Origin: Stomoxys calcitrans
Lineage: Eukaryota > Arthropoda > Insecta > Diptera > Muscidae
DNA: 64,000 bases
NCBI RefSeq assembly: GCF_963082655.1
Contig: NC_081552.1
Location: forward strand, 56,732,737 to 56,796,736
Direction: 5' to 3'
A program made the position numbers and the translations under genes. The notes beneath the pieces were generated by a model. It did not search any database. It saw only the letters and a program-made list of their open reading frames with translations, and had not been told where the DNA came from. Position 1 is the first letter of the stretch, and each line of letters opens with the position of its first letter. This document shows, one piece after another, positions 55,569-64,000 of this stretch.

Positions 55569-57423
55569 TGTTGAAATTACTTGCTAATGAAAAACTTTGT
55601 TTATTAAAATAATATTTCCTATATGTAGGCTTTGCATTCATTGTAGAAAAAAAATATGTATGTATATTGAATATAATACAGATTTTTTATACCCTCCACC
55701 ATAAGATGGGGGGTATACTAATTTCGTCATTCTGATTGTAACTACTCGAAATATTCGTCTGAGACCCCATAAAGTATATATATTCTTGATCGTCGCGACA
55801 TTTTATGTCGATCTAGCCATGTCCGTCCGTCTGTCCGTCCGTCCGTCCGTCCGTCTGTCTGTCGAAAGCACGCTAACTTCCGAAGGAGTAAAGCTAGCCG
55901 CTTGAAATTTTGCACAAATACTTCTTATTAGTGTAGGTCGGTTGGTATTGTAAATGGGCCATATCGGTCCATGTTTTGATATAGCTGCCATATAAACCGA
56001 TCTTGGGTCTTGACTTCTTGAGCCTCTAGAGTGCGCAATTCTTATCCGATTGGAATGAAATTTTGCACGACGTGTTTTGCTATGATATCCAACAACTGTG
56101 CCGAGTATAGTTTAAATCGGTCCATAACCTGATATAGCTGCCATATAAACCGATCTTGGGTCTTGACTTCTTGAGCCTCTAGCGTGCGCAATTCTTATCC
56201 GATTGGGATGAAATTTTGCACGACGTGTTTTGTTATGATATCCAACAACTGTGCCAAGTATGGTTTAAATCGGTCCATAAACTGATATAGCTGCCATATA
56301 AACCGATCTTGTGTCTTGACTTCTTGAGCCTCTAGAGTGCGCAATTCTTATCCGATTGGGATGAAATTTTGCACGACGTGTTTTGCTATGATATCCAACA
56401 ACTGTGCCAAGTATGGTTCTAATCGGTTCATAACCTGATATAGCTGCCATATAAACCGATCTTGGGTCTTGACTTCTTGAGCCTCTAGAAGGCGCAATTC
56501 TTATCCGATTGGAATAAAATTTTGCATGACGTGTTTTGTTACAATATCCAACAACTGTGCCAAGTATGGTTCAAATCGATCCATAACCTTATATAGCTGT
56601 CATATAAACCGATCTTGGGTCTTGACTTCTTGAGCCTCTAGAGGGCGCAATTCTTATCCAATTTGAATGAATTTTGGCACGTAGTATTTTGTTATGATAT
56701 CCAACAACTGTGCCAAATATGGTTCAAATCGGTTCATAACCTGATATAGCTGTCATATAAACAGATCTGGGGACTTGACTTCTTGAGCTTCTAGAGGGCG
56801 CAATTTCTATCCGATTTGGCTGAAATTTCGCAAGACGTTTTTTATTGTTACTTTCAACAACTATGGCAAATAAAGTACAAGTCGGTTCATAACCTGATAT
56901 AGCTGCCATATAAACCGATCTGGGATCTTGACTTCTTGAACCTCTAGAGGTCGCAATTATTATCCGATTTGCCTGAAATTTTGTACGACGGATTCTCTCA
57001 TGACCATCAACATACGTGTTTATTATGATCTGAATCGGACCATAGCCCGATACAGCTCCGATATAAATCGATCTCTCTATTTTACTTTTTGAGCTCACAA
57101 AGAGCGCAATTCTTATTCGAATTGGCTGACATTTTACACAGGTCTCCAACATATAATTTAATTGTGGTCCAAACAGGACCATATCTTGATATCGCTCTAA
57201 TAGCAGAGCAAATCTTTTCTTATATCCTGTTTTGCCTAAGAAGAGATGCCGGGAAGAGAACTCGACAAATGCGATCCATATTGGAGGGTATATAAGATTC
57301 GGCCCGGCCGAACTTAGCACGCTTTTACTTGTTCATTCTCTTCTTAAAGCCTATTCAATAAAGACGTGTTCAAATATTTTTGTATATTCTGCGTTTTTTA
57401 TCGATTCTTGGATATCCTTAACA
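55569..57423 (+). repeat. copia 5' LTR, split by an A1 element
   Basis: Segments 55569-55688 and 57334-57423 together equal the 210-base 3' LTR. The split falls after GATTTTTT and before CATTCTC. A polyadenylation signal AATAAA lies at 57357-57362. The LTR should hold the promoter for genomic RNA, and the 1.6-kb insertion lies between its two parts, so expression is probably impaired. Confidence 0.95.
55689..57333 (+). mobile_element. A1 Helentron-like element (complete), inside copia LTR
   Basis: The head ATACCCTCCACCATAAGATG, core, (GTCC)n tract at 55824-55862 and about eight units are present. The tail has hairpin TTCGGCCCGGCCGAA and GCACGCTTTTACTTGTT. The 3' LTR shows the empty site: exactly these 1645 bases are added and no target base is duplicated or lost. 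The end positions can slide by up to two T residues. The 198-residue minus-strand frame (56724-57320) is array text. This is the best-defined A1 copy in the window. Confidence 0.95.
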
Positions 57424-57425
57424 AA

Positions 57426-57439
57426 GGTTATGGGCCCAG
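57426..57439 (+). other. copia primer binding site (initiator tRNA-Met half)
   Basis: GGTTATGGGCCCAG, two bases after the LTR, is complementary to the anticodon arm of the initiator methionine tRNA (CTGGGCCCATAACC, with CAT as anticodon). Drosophila copia is known to prime from a cleaved half of this tRNA rather than from its 3' end. Confidence 0.88.
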
Positions 57440-57521
57440 AATCAAAGGATTAATAAAAATCGCGAAGTGAATTGCAAATATAGAAAATAAAAACATTTGT
57501 TGGAAAGGAAAATCGTTTAAA

Positions 57522-59855
57522 ATGTCGTCGATTTTTCAAATAGAAAAGCTTGAAGAAGCGAATTATGATGGATGGAAAATCCATATGCGGTCTGTTTTAA
57601 TTCATGCGGATTTATGGGATTACGTAAGTGGAGCCGCAGTAAAACCAACCGATGATGCCGGACGAACAATCTGGGAAAATAAGGACCAGAAGGCGTTGTC
57701 ATCAATCCTGTTAAGTATGAAAAGGTCGCAATTGAATTTGGTTAAAAATTGTCCAACTTCGAGAGACGCATGGCTAACATTGGAAAAGAAATTTCAACCC
57801 AAAGGACCAGCTAGAATGATATATCTATTTCGCAAGTTATTAGCGACAAAGATGACCGAAAATCAAACTATGGCGGAACATCAATCCCATTTCAATAATG
57901 TAGTCGAAAAATTAGCTGAAATTGAGGTGAATATAAGCCAAGAACTCTTGTCGATTATCCTATTGGATAGTTTGTCCGAAGATTATGAAAACTTCGTAAT
58001 CGCAATGGAATCCAGGGATTCTTTGCCAACATTGGAGGCCCTGAAAAACAAGTTAATGGAGGAATATGAAAGAAGGGCAAATAAAGTCTACACAGAAGGC
58101 CACAAAGAACAAGCTTTTTTAACAACAGGGAAAAAGAAGAATTCGGAAAAACGAAAACCAGATTTCAAGTGCTACAATTGCGGTAAAAAAGGGCACATGG
58201 CTCGCGATTGTAAATCTGGACGTACTACCTCGAATGCAATGCTTAATGGAGTAAATTGTAAAAACTACCCTCGAAGTTGCTGGGTATTTGATAGCGGTTG
58301 CACCAGTCACATGAGTTGTGACAAGAAAGTTTTTCATGAGCTGAAAAAGCATCGGGAGAGAATCGAGTTAGCAGCTAATTTCTATATTTACTCTGAAGGA
58401 ATCGGGCAAGTATATTTGAAAACAAATGATCAAAACGTATGTTTGCGTAACGTACTGTATGTACCAAAACTAAAGTTCAATTTTTTATCGGTGGCAAAAT
58501 TGACGGAAGCAAAACTGTCTGTGAACTTCGAAACAGACGTTGTGATTGTTCAAGATGGGGACACCGATTTGCTGATTGGAAGAAAGCAAGATCAACTTTA
58601 CATCTACCAAACTACGGATGAGTCTCAAATGTGTGCCAAATTACTAAATAACGATACCTCGCTTTGGCATAAACGTTATGGGCACTTAAATATACAAAGT
58701 TTGAAGGAACTGGTAAAACAAAATATGGTCTATGGCTTAAATCTGAAACAAGTATCTCCAAAATTAGAATGCACAGTCTGCTGTAAGGGTAAAATTCATG
58801 CGGAACCGTTTCCAAAAAAGGTCGGAAGAGCATCAAAAGATGTCCTTGAATTAGTGCATACAGACATATGTGGACCAATGAGTGTTACATCTGTTGGTGG
58901 TTCCCGATATTTTGCGTTGTTCATAGACGACTACTCGAGGATGATGTTTGTCTATTTTTTGAAGCACAAAGGAGATATCTACAACGCCTTTGTAAGTTTT
59001 TTATCAATGGCAGAACGACAAACCGGAAAAAAGTTAAAAGTAATCCGCAGTGACAATGATCGTGAGTATTTGAGTACCAAATATTCAACATGTCTCGAGA
59101 AACTTGGAGTTCAACGACAGTTGACGGTCGAATATACGCCTCAACAGAATGGAGTGGCAGAAAGAGCCAATAGAACTGTGGTTGAGATGGCGCGATGTCT
59201 TCTTATAGAATCTGGATTGGATGAGTCTTTGTGGGCCGAAGCGATTGCTACATCAGTTTATTTAAGAAATCGAAGTCCAACTGTAGCCGTGGAAGGAATA
59301 ACGCCTATGGAACGCTGGAGTGGTAAGAAACCTACCGTTGCTCATATTAAAACTTTTGGCTGTAAGGCAATCAGGTTGAATAAGAGACCTGGAAACACTA
59401 AATTTCGAGCAAAAGGGCTCGAATGCATACTTGTAGGGTACTGTTCTGAATCGAAAGCGTATCGTTTATTTGACCCAAAAACGAAGAATATGTACAAAAG
59501 CCGTGATGTTAAATTCTTCGAAGAGTCCCAGAAAAGTACAAAAGAAAAATGTGATGTATTTGAAACCCTTAAAACAACTGAAGAAGAAAATCTGCCCGTA
59601 CTTATTGTATCTAATTCAAGTCAGCAAATCCAGGATAATTCAATTGAGGAAGCAAATGAAAGTCCAGAAACTGACCAAGTGGAAAGTGTTATAATGCATG
59701 AATCTGCTGTTGAGCCTGAAGACCAACCAATTGAAGAAACAAGAACTTGTGAAGCAAATGTAAAAGTTTTACGATCTGGAAGACGGATTGAAAATAACTT
59801 CATAAGAAATGAAAATGTTGAAATTCCGAAATCAGTTAATGAACTCGAACACTGA
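57522..59855 (+). CDS. copia gag-protease-integrase part of the polyprotein
   Basis: The 777-residue frame starts at the first ATG after the primer site. Gag is N-terminal, with a zinc knuckle CYNCGKKGHMARDC at residues 217-230. The aspartic protease motif FDSGCTSHM has Asp257. The pre-integrase domain starts near His383 (HKRYGH). The integrase core has Asp448 (HTDICGP), Asp511 (RSDNDRE) and Glu547 (QQNGVAERANR), a D,D35E spacing. A TGA at 59853-59855 ends the frame after ELEH, between integrase and RT; the next frame continues in the same phase. Everything else looks intact. The TGA is probably a point mutation rather than a natural end, since copia-type elements usually use one frame. Confidence 0.95.
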   Translation: MSSIFQIEKLEEANYDGWKIHMRSVLIHADLWDYVSGAAVKPTDDAGRTIWENKDQKALSSILLSMKRSQLNLVKNCPTSRDAWLTLEKKFQPKGPARMIYLFRKLLATKMTENQTMAEHQSHFNNVVEKLAEIEVNISQELLSIILLDSLSEDYENFVIAMESRDSLPTLEALKNKLMEEYERRANKVYTEGHKEQAFLTTGKKKNSEKRKPDFKCYNCGKKGHMARDCKSGRTTSNAMLNGVNCKNYPRSCWVFDSGCTSHMSCDKKVFHELKKHRERIELAANFYIYSEGIGQVYLKTNDQNVCLRNVLYVPKLKFNFLSVAKLTEAKLSVNFETDVVIVQDGDTDLLIGRKQDQLYIYQTTDESQMCAKLLNNDTSLWHKRYGHLNIQSLKELVKQNMVYGLNLKQVSPKLECTVCCKGKIHAEPFPKKVGRASKDVLELVHTDICGPMSVTSVGGSRYFALFIDDYSRMMFVYFLKHKGDIYNAFVSFLSMAERQTGKKLKVIRSDNDREYLSTKYSTCLEKLGVQRQLTVEYTPQQNGVAERANRTVVEMARCLLIESGLDESLWAEAIATSVYLRNRSPTVAVEGITPMERWSGKKPTVAHIKTFGCKAIRLNKRPGNTKFRAKGLECILVGYCSESKAYRLFDPKTKNMYKSRDVKFFEESQKSTKEKCDVFETLKTTEEENLPVLIVSNSSQQIQDNSIEEANESPETDQVESVIMHESAVEPEDQPIEETRTCEANVKVLRSGRRIENNFIRNENVEIPKSVNELEH

Positions 59856-61376
59856 AATGACCGCGATCTATGGCTTGAATCAATGAAGGCGGAATATGAT
59901 TCCATGATCAAAAAAGGCACCTGGAAACTTGTCGACAGGCCTGAAAATGAACCTGTTATCAAATGTAAGTGGGTATTTGCGCTAAAACATGATAAGAACG
60001 GGAATATAGAAAGATATAAATCAAGATTGGTCGCTAAAGGATGTAGTCAAAGATATGGAATAAACTACACTGAAACCTTTTCTCCTGTAACACGATACTC
60101 GACAGTTCGTTTATTACTGGCTTTAGCAGCAGAGTTCAAGATGTACGTACATCAACTAGATGTTACAACGGCGTATTTAAACGGAGAAATTGATGTTGAC
60201 ATATATATGAACCAACCTGAAATGTTTGAAAATAACGAAGCTCCACATAAGGTATGCAAATTACAGAAAGCTCTGTATGGGCTTAAACAATCTGGAAGGA
60301 AGTGGAACGAAAAGCTTAATGAAGTTCTAAAGAACGTTGAGTTCGAACAGTGCACACTAGATCCTTGTGTTTATACTTTGAACAAAGGACCAAATATCGT
60401 GATTCTCGTTGTGTACGTAGATGATATTTTGCTTGCAAGTTCAAAGGAAGAAGAATTAGAAAAAATTAAATCAAAGATTGGGCACTATTTGGATATTAAG
60501 GATAAAGGACCCATAGACTACTTTCTGGGGATGGAAGTTAAGAGAAAGACGCCAACGGGACCTTTGGAAGTTTCGCAAAGAAAGATGATTTTAGAATTGC
60601 TGCAAGAAGCACGCATGGAAAATGTGAGAAAAGTTAGCACTCCTCTAGATCCTGGCCAACAATTCAAGAAATGCACAGATGGTTGTGGTAATTGTAAGAA
60701 GGTTGATGCAAAAATGTTTCAATCTCTTATAGGTTCTTTGATGTATATTGGACTTTGTACTAGACCAGATATACTTCATGCCGTTACTAAATTATCACAG
60801 TTCAACAATGATCCACATATCGAGCATTTGAATGGATGTCACCATGTCATGAAGTATTTAAATGCAACTTCCAATTTGAGCCTGCAATACAAGTGTAGTG
60901 GTAAACCATTGCATGGATTCGCTGATGCTGACTGGGCAGGAGGATCAGATGACAGGAAGTCTTTCACAGATTTCGTCTTTATATTGGCCGGAGGTGCTGT
61001 AATGTACGAATCTAAGAAACAGCAAACCGTTGCTCTGAGTAGCACTGAGGCAGAATATATGGCATTATCCTCAGCTGCTAAGGAAATAATCTATATCCGA
61101 AATCTTTTGACCGAAATCGGATTTTCAAGACTAGTAAAAAATGCAATTACACTATATGGAGATAATATTGGGTCCCAACAGCTTGTCAGAAATCCAGTCT
61201 ATCATTCAAGAAGTAAGCATATTGACATCAAAGTGCATCACATAAGGGATGTTTATAAAGAAGGAAAGCTTGACTTAAAATATGTTTCATCCAATGAAAA
61301 CACTGCCGATATTTTGACAAAATCACTAACAAAGGTGAAGAATCAAAATTTAAGTGGGAAGTTGGGATTGCAGTAA
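59856..61376 (+). CDS. copia reverse transcriptase and RNase H part
   Basis: The frame runs on in phase from the TGA. The first internal ATG is at 59883, leaving 497 residues, but this is not expected to be a real start. RT motifs counted from that ATG include KSRLVAKGCSQ, LDVTTAYLNG and the active site YVDD (residues 178-181). RNase H has ADADWAG (Asp348 or Asp350), SSTEAEYMAL and HIDIKVHHIRD. The stop is at 61374-61376. No frameshift is seen. Without read-through of the upstream TGA this half would not be made from gag-pol. Confidence 0.95.
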   Translation, partial: NDRDLWLESMKAEYDSMIKKGTWKLVDRPENEPVIKCKWVFALKHDKNGNIERYKSRLVAKGCSQRYGINYTETFSPVTRYSTVRLLLALAAEFKMYVHQLDVTTAYLNGEIDVDIYMNQPEMFENNEAPHKVCKLQKALYGLKQSGRKWNEKLNEVLKNVEFEQCTLDPCVYTLNKGPNIVILVVYVDDILLASSKEEELEKIKSKIGHYLDIKDKGPIDYFLGMEVKRKTPTGPLEVSQRKMILELLQEARMENVRKVSTPLDPGQQFKKCTDGCGNCKKVDAKMFQSLIGSLMYIGLCTRPDILHAVTKLSQFNNDPHIEHLNGCHHVMKYLNATSNLSLQYKCSGKPLHGFADADWAGGSDDRKSFTDFVFILAGGAVMYESKKQQTVALSSTEAEYMALSSAAKEIIYIRNLLTEIGFSRLVKNAITLYGDNIGSQQLVRNPVYHSRSKHIDIKVHHIRDVYKEGKLDLKYVSSNENTADILTKSLTKVKNQNLSGKLGLQ

Positions 61377-61396
61377 AAACATAAATATTTTTTCAT

Positions 61397-61406
61397 TAAG
61401 GGGAAG
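61397..61406 (+). other. copia polypurine tract
   Basis: AAGGGGAAG ends directly at the 3' LTR (TGTTGAAATT at 61407). It is the plus-strand primer site expected for an LTR retrotransposon. Confidence 0.85.
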
Positions 61407-61616
61407 TGTTGAAATTACTTGCTAATGAAAAACTTTGTTTATTAAAATAATATTTCCTATATGTAGGCTTTGCATTCATTGTAGAAAAAAAATATGTATG
61501 TATATTGAATATAATACAGATTTTTTCATTCTCTTCGTAAAGCCTATTCAATAAAGACGTGTTCAAATATTTTTGTATATTCTGCGTTTTTTATCGATTC
61601 TTGGATATCCTTAACA
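61407..61616 (+). repeat. copia 3' LTR (intact)
   Basis: The LTR is 210 bases, TGTTGAAATT to CCTTAACA. AATAAA lies at 61550-61555. It preserves GATTTTTTCATTCTC without the A1 insertion. It is followed by the target duplication GGGAG. Confidence 0.97.
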
Positions 61617-61621
61617 GGGAG

Positions 61622-62450
61622 CTATATCTAAATCTGAACCGATTTTGACCAAGCTTCTTAGATATTATTCTAAGGATCGAGGAAAGCGTTGTGCAAAATT
61701 TTGAAGTGAAAATGACAGCTTTATATAAAACTTAACCGATTTTTATAAAACTCACCGGTAATATTAAGAGTCACAAGGAAATCCTTTCTGCCAAATTTCG
61801 AGAAAATCGGTTAAAAAATTAACCCTTGATTGGAACACTTCTCAACAACGGACGAACATATATATGGGCGCTGACTCTAACTCTGAACCGATTTCAAGCG
61901 AACTTTTTAGATAATGTGGTAGTCGTCGAGGAAAGCGTTGTACAAATTCTGGCAAGATTGGTCAATAAATGCGATTGTAGTGGCTCTATGAGTTAAAATA
62001 GGGCGGTATATATATACGAGAGCTATATCTAAATCTGAACCGATTTATATGAAATTCACGAGTAATGGCGAAAGCTAAATGAAAGTCCTTCCTGACAAAT
62101 TTCGGGAAAATCGGTTTACAAACGACCATTTTATTGCATCATTACTGCGAATAGGGCGATCATATAGATGTGAGCTAAATCCAAATCTAAACCGATTTCT
62201 TCAATTTCAATAAGCTTTTCTACACCAAAAGAAAAATGTGCCAGATTTTATTACGATCGGATGAAAATTGCGACCTGTACTTTGTACACAATTTAACATG
62301 AACAGACGGACATGGCAAAATCGAATCAGAAAGTGACTCCGAGTCGATCGGTATACTTATCAATGGGTCTATCTCTTCTCCTTCTGGGTGTTACAAACAA
62401 ATGCACTAAGTTATAATACCCTGTTCCACAGTAGTGGTGCAGGGTATAAT
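61622..62450 (-). mobile_element. A4 Helentron-like element (reverse), right of copia
   Basis: Units with CTAAATCTGAACCGATTT and CGAGGAAAGCGTTGTGC run to GAACAGACGGACATGGC and GAGTCGATCGGTATAC (core). The head ends at 62450 (TATACCCTGCACCACTAC in reverse). With 55488-55568 it is one A4 copy split by copia. The internal proto-microsatellites are minimal. Confidence 0.8.
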
Positions 62451-62515
62451 AATTATACAAATCCATTGCAGCAATTCCCAAAAATGTTAATGACAAGTTC
62501 GATAGAAAAATTAAA

Positions 62516-64000
62516 ACAAGTAAAAGCGTGCTAAGTTCGGCCGGGCCGAATCTTATATACCCTCCACCATGGAGCGCATTTGTCAGTTCTTTTCCCGGCA
62601 TCTCTTCTTAGGCAAAAAATGATATAAGAAAAGAAAGAAAGAAAAAACCTGCTATTAGAGCGATATCAAGATATGATCCGGTTTAGACCACAATTAAATT
62701 ATATGTTGGAGACCTGTGTAAAATGTCAGCCAATTCGAATAAGAATTGCGCCCTTTGGGGGCTCAAAAAGTAAAATAGAGAGATCGATTTATATGGGAGC
62801 TGTATCGGGCTATAGACCGATTCAGACCATAATAAACACGTATGTTGATGGTCATGAGAGGATCCGTCGTACAAAATTTCAGGCAAATCATCAGAATTTC
62901 GCTCTCTAGAGGCCCAAGAAGTCAAGACCCAAGATAGGTTTATATGGCAGCTACATCAGGTTATGGACCGATTTGAACCATACTTGGCACAGTTGTTGGA
63001 TATCATAACAAAACACGTGGTGCAAAATTTCATTCTTATCGGATAAGAATTGGGCACTCTAGAGCCTCAAGAAGTCAAGACCCAAGATCGGTTTATATGA
63101 CAGCTATACCAGGTAATGGCCCGAATTGAACCATACTTAGCACAGTTGTTAGAAGTGATACTAAAACACTATGTGCAAAATTTCAGTCTAGTCGGATGAG
63201 AATTGCGCCCTCTAGAGGCTCAAGAAGTCAAGACCCAAGATCGGTTTATATGGCAGCTATATCAGGTTATAGACCGATTTGAACCATACTTGACAAAGTT
63301 TGTGGATATCATAACAAAACACGTAGTGCAAAATTTCATTCCAATCGGATAAGAATTGCGCACTCTAGAGGCTCAAGAAGTCAAGACCCAAGATCGGTTT
63401 ATATTGCAGCTATATCAGGTTATTAACCGATGTGAACCATACTTGTCACAGTTATTGGATATCGTAGCAAAACACGTCGTGCAAAATGTCATTCAAATCG
63501 GATAAGAATTGCGCACTCTAGAGGCTCAAGAAGTCAAGACCCAAGATCGGTTTATATGACAGCTATATAAGGTTATGGACCGATTTGAATCATATTTGGC
63601 ACAGTTGTTGGATATCATAACAAAACACGTCGTGCAGAATTTCATTCCAATCGGATAGGAATTGCGCACTCTAGAGGCTCAGGAAGTCAAGACCCAAGAT
63701 CGGTTTATATGGCAGCTATATCAGATTATGAACCGATTTGAACCATAGTTGGCACAAATGTTGGATATCATAACAAAACACGTCGTGCAAAATTTCATTC
63801 CAATCGGATAAGAATTGCGCACTCTAGAGAACCAGGAAATCAAGACCCAATATCGGTTTATATGGCAGCTATATCAAAACATGGACCGATATGGCCCATT
63901 TACAATACCAACCGACCTACACTAATAGGAAGTATTTGTGCAAAATTTCAAGCGGCTAGCTTTACTCCTTCGGAAGTTAGCGTGCTTTCGACAGACAGAC
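62516..64000 (-). mobile_element. A1 Helentron-like element (reverse), runs off the window
   Basis: The tail is on the left (AACAAGTAAAAGCGTGC, hairpin TTCGGCCGGGCCGAA, ATACCCTCCACCATGG). About eight units follow, then GGAAGTTAGCGTGCTTTCG and the beginning of the GACAGACAGAC tract. The core and head lie beyond 64000. Frames at 62673-62925 on both strands are array text. Confidence 0.88.

Larger units (their letters stand above)
55569..61616 (+). mobile_element. copia-type LTR retrotransposon (with nested A1)
   Basis: TG..CA LTRs of 210 bases flank one gag-pol region in the copia order (gag, protease, integrase, RT, RNase H). The target duplication GGGAG is intact at 55564-55568 and 61617-61621. 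The LTRs differ at one base (T in the 5' copy, G in the 3' copy, within CTTCKTAAAGCC). Without the nested A1 the element is 4403 bases, a normal copia length. It is a recent insertion into an A4 repeat. Confidence 0.97.

Noticed and set aside
59883..61376. A separate RT gene starting at its own ATG
   Set aside because: The frame is in phase with gag-integrase across one TGA, and RT-homologous text begins upstream of the ATG. It is the rest of one polyprotein.

Overview
This window looks like intergenic, transposon-saturated DNA of a higher fly, probably a calyptrate such as a muscid; I cannot fix the species. The reasons are: no recognisable host gene; high A+T; dozens of copies of the dipteran DINE-1/mini-me type of element; mariner and Tc1-like fragments; and a copia retrotransposon with the Drosophila-copia type of primer binding site. 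Most long open frames here are by-products of tandem repeats.

Two repeat superfamilies dominate. 'Family A' resembles non-autonomous Helentrons (DINE-1/HINE, mini-me). Its head starts TATACCC(T/A)CCACC and carries the core TATATATTCTTGATC, then GTCGATCTAGCCATG, then a (GTCY)n tract. The middle is a tandem array of about 151-bp units. The tail has a subterminal repeat complementary to the head, the hairpin TTCGGCCCGGCCGAA and the end TTTACTTGTT. I separate subfamilies by head and tail: A1 (CCTCCACCAT; tail GCACGCTTTTACTTGTT), A2 (CCCACCACCGAAGG; tail AACGCCTTTTTACTTGTT), A3 (CCCACCACCATAGG) and A4 (CCCTGCACCA or CCCTACACC; tail AAGTCGG..CCGACTTTTGCC). Strand + means head on the left. 'Family B' has canonical Helitron ends (TC at 5', CTAG at 3' after a GC-rich hairpin, insertion between A and T), a TTTG-rich 5' region and a body of roughly 105-130-bp repeats. 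None of these copies encodes a Rep/helicase, so they depend on a helper elsewhere.

Layout. 1-11 kb: A4, A1, A3 and A2 copies with one complete Helitron B inside an A3 element. 11-20 kb: Helitron B, two truncated mariner copies broken at the same point, A1/A2/A3 copies and a Tc1/mariner pseudogene. 20-33 kb: A1 and A3 copies, a long Helitron B, and a 1.4-kb A2-like block present twice (27464 and 30394). 34.6-38.5 kb: an A-type element split by a complete Helitron B and by a deleted mariner. 38.5-44.2 kb: a LINE scrap, A1 copies and a 1.6-kb TTTG microsatellite at the Helitron start. 44.3-44.9 kb: a foldback Tc1/mariner derivative with 207-bp arms. 45-51 kb: A2 copies and an A1 inside a mariner MITE inside an A2. 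51-52 kb: the longest repeat-poor stretch. 52.4-54.6 kb: a Helitron B with two inverted 3' ends and a small MITE.

55.6-61.6 kb: a young copia-type LTR retrotransposon, with 210-bp LTRs differing at one base, a GGGAG target duplication, one in-frame stop in gag-pol, and a 1645-bp A1 element inserted in its 5' LTR. The intact 3' LTR is an exact empty site and defines the A1 ends. The rest (to 64 kb) is A4 and A1.

The window is best read as layers of insertion: old A2/A3/A4 copies, then Helitron B, mariner, MITEs and copia, with A1 elements the youngest where order can be read. All boundaries were read by eye; those in decayed copies may be off by tens of bases.
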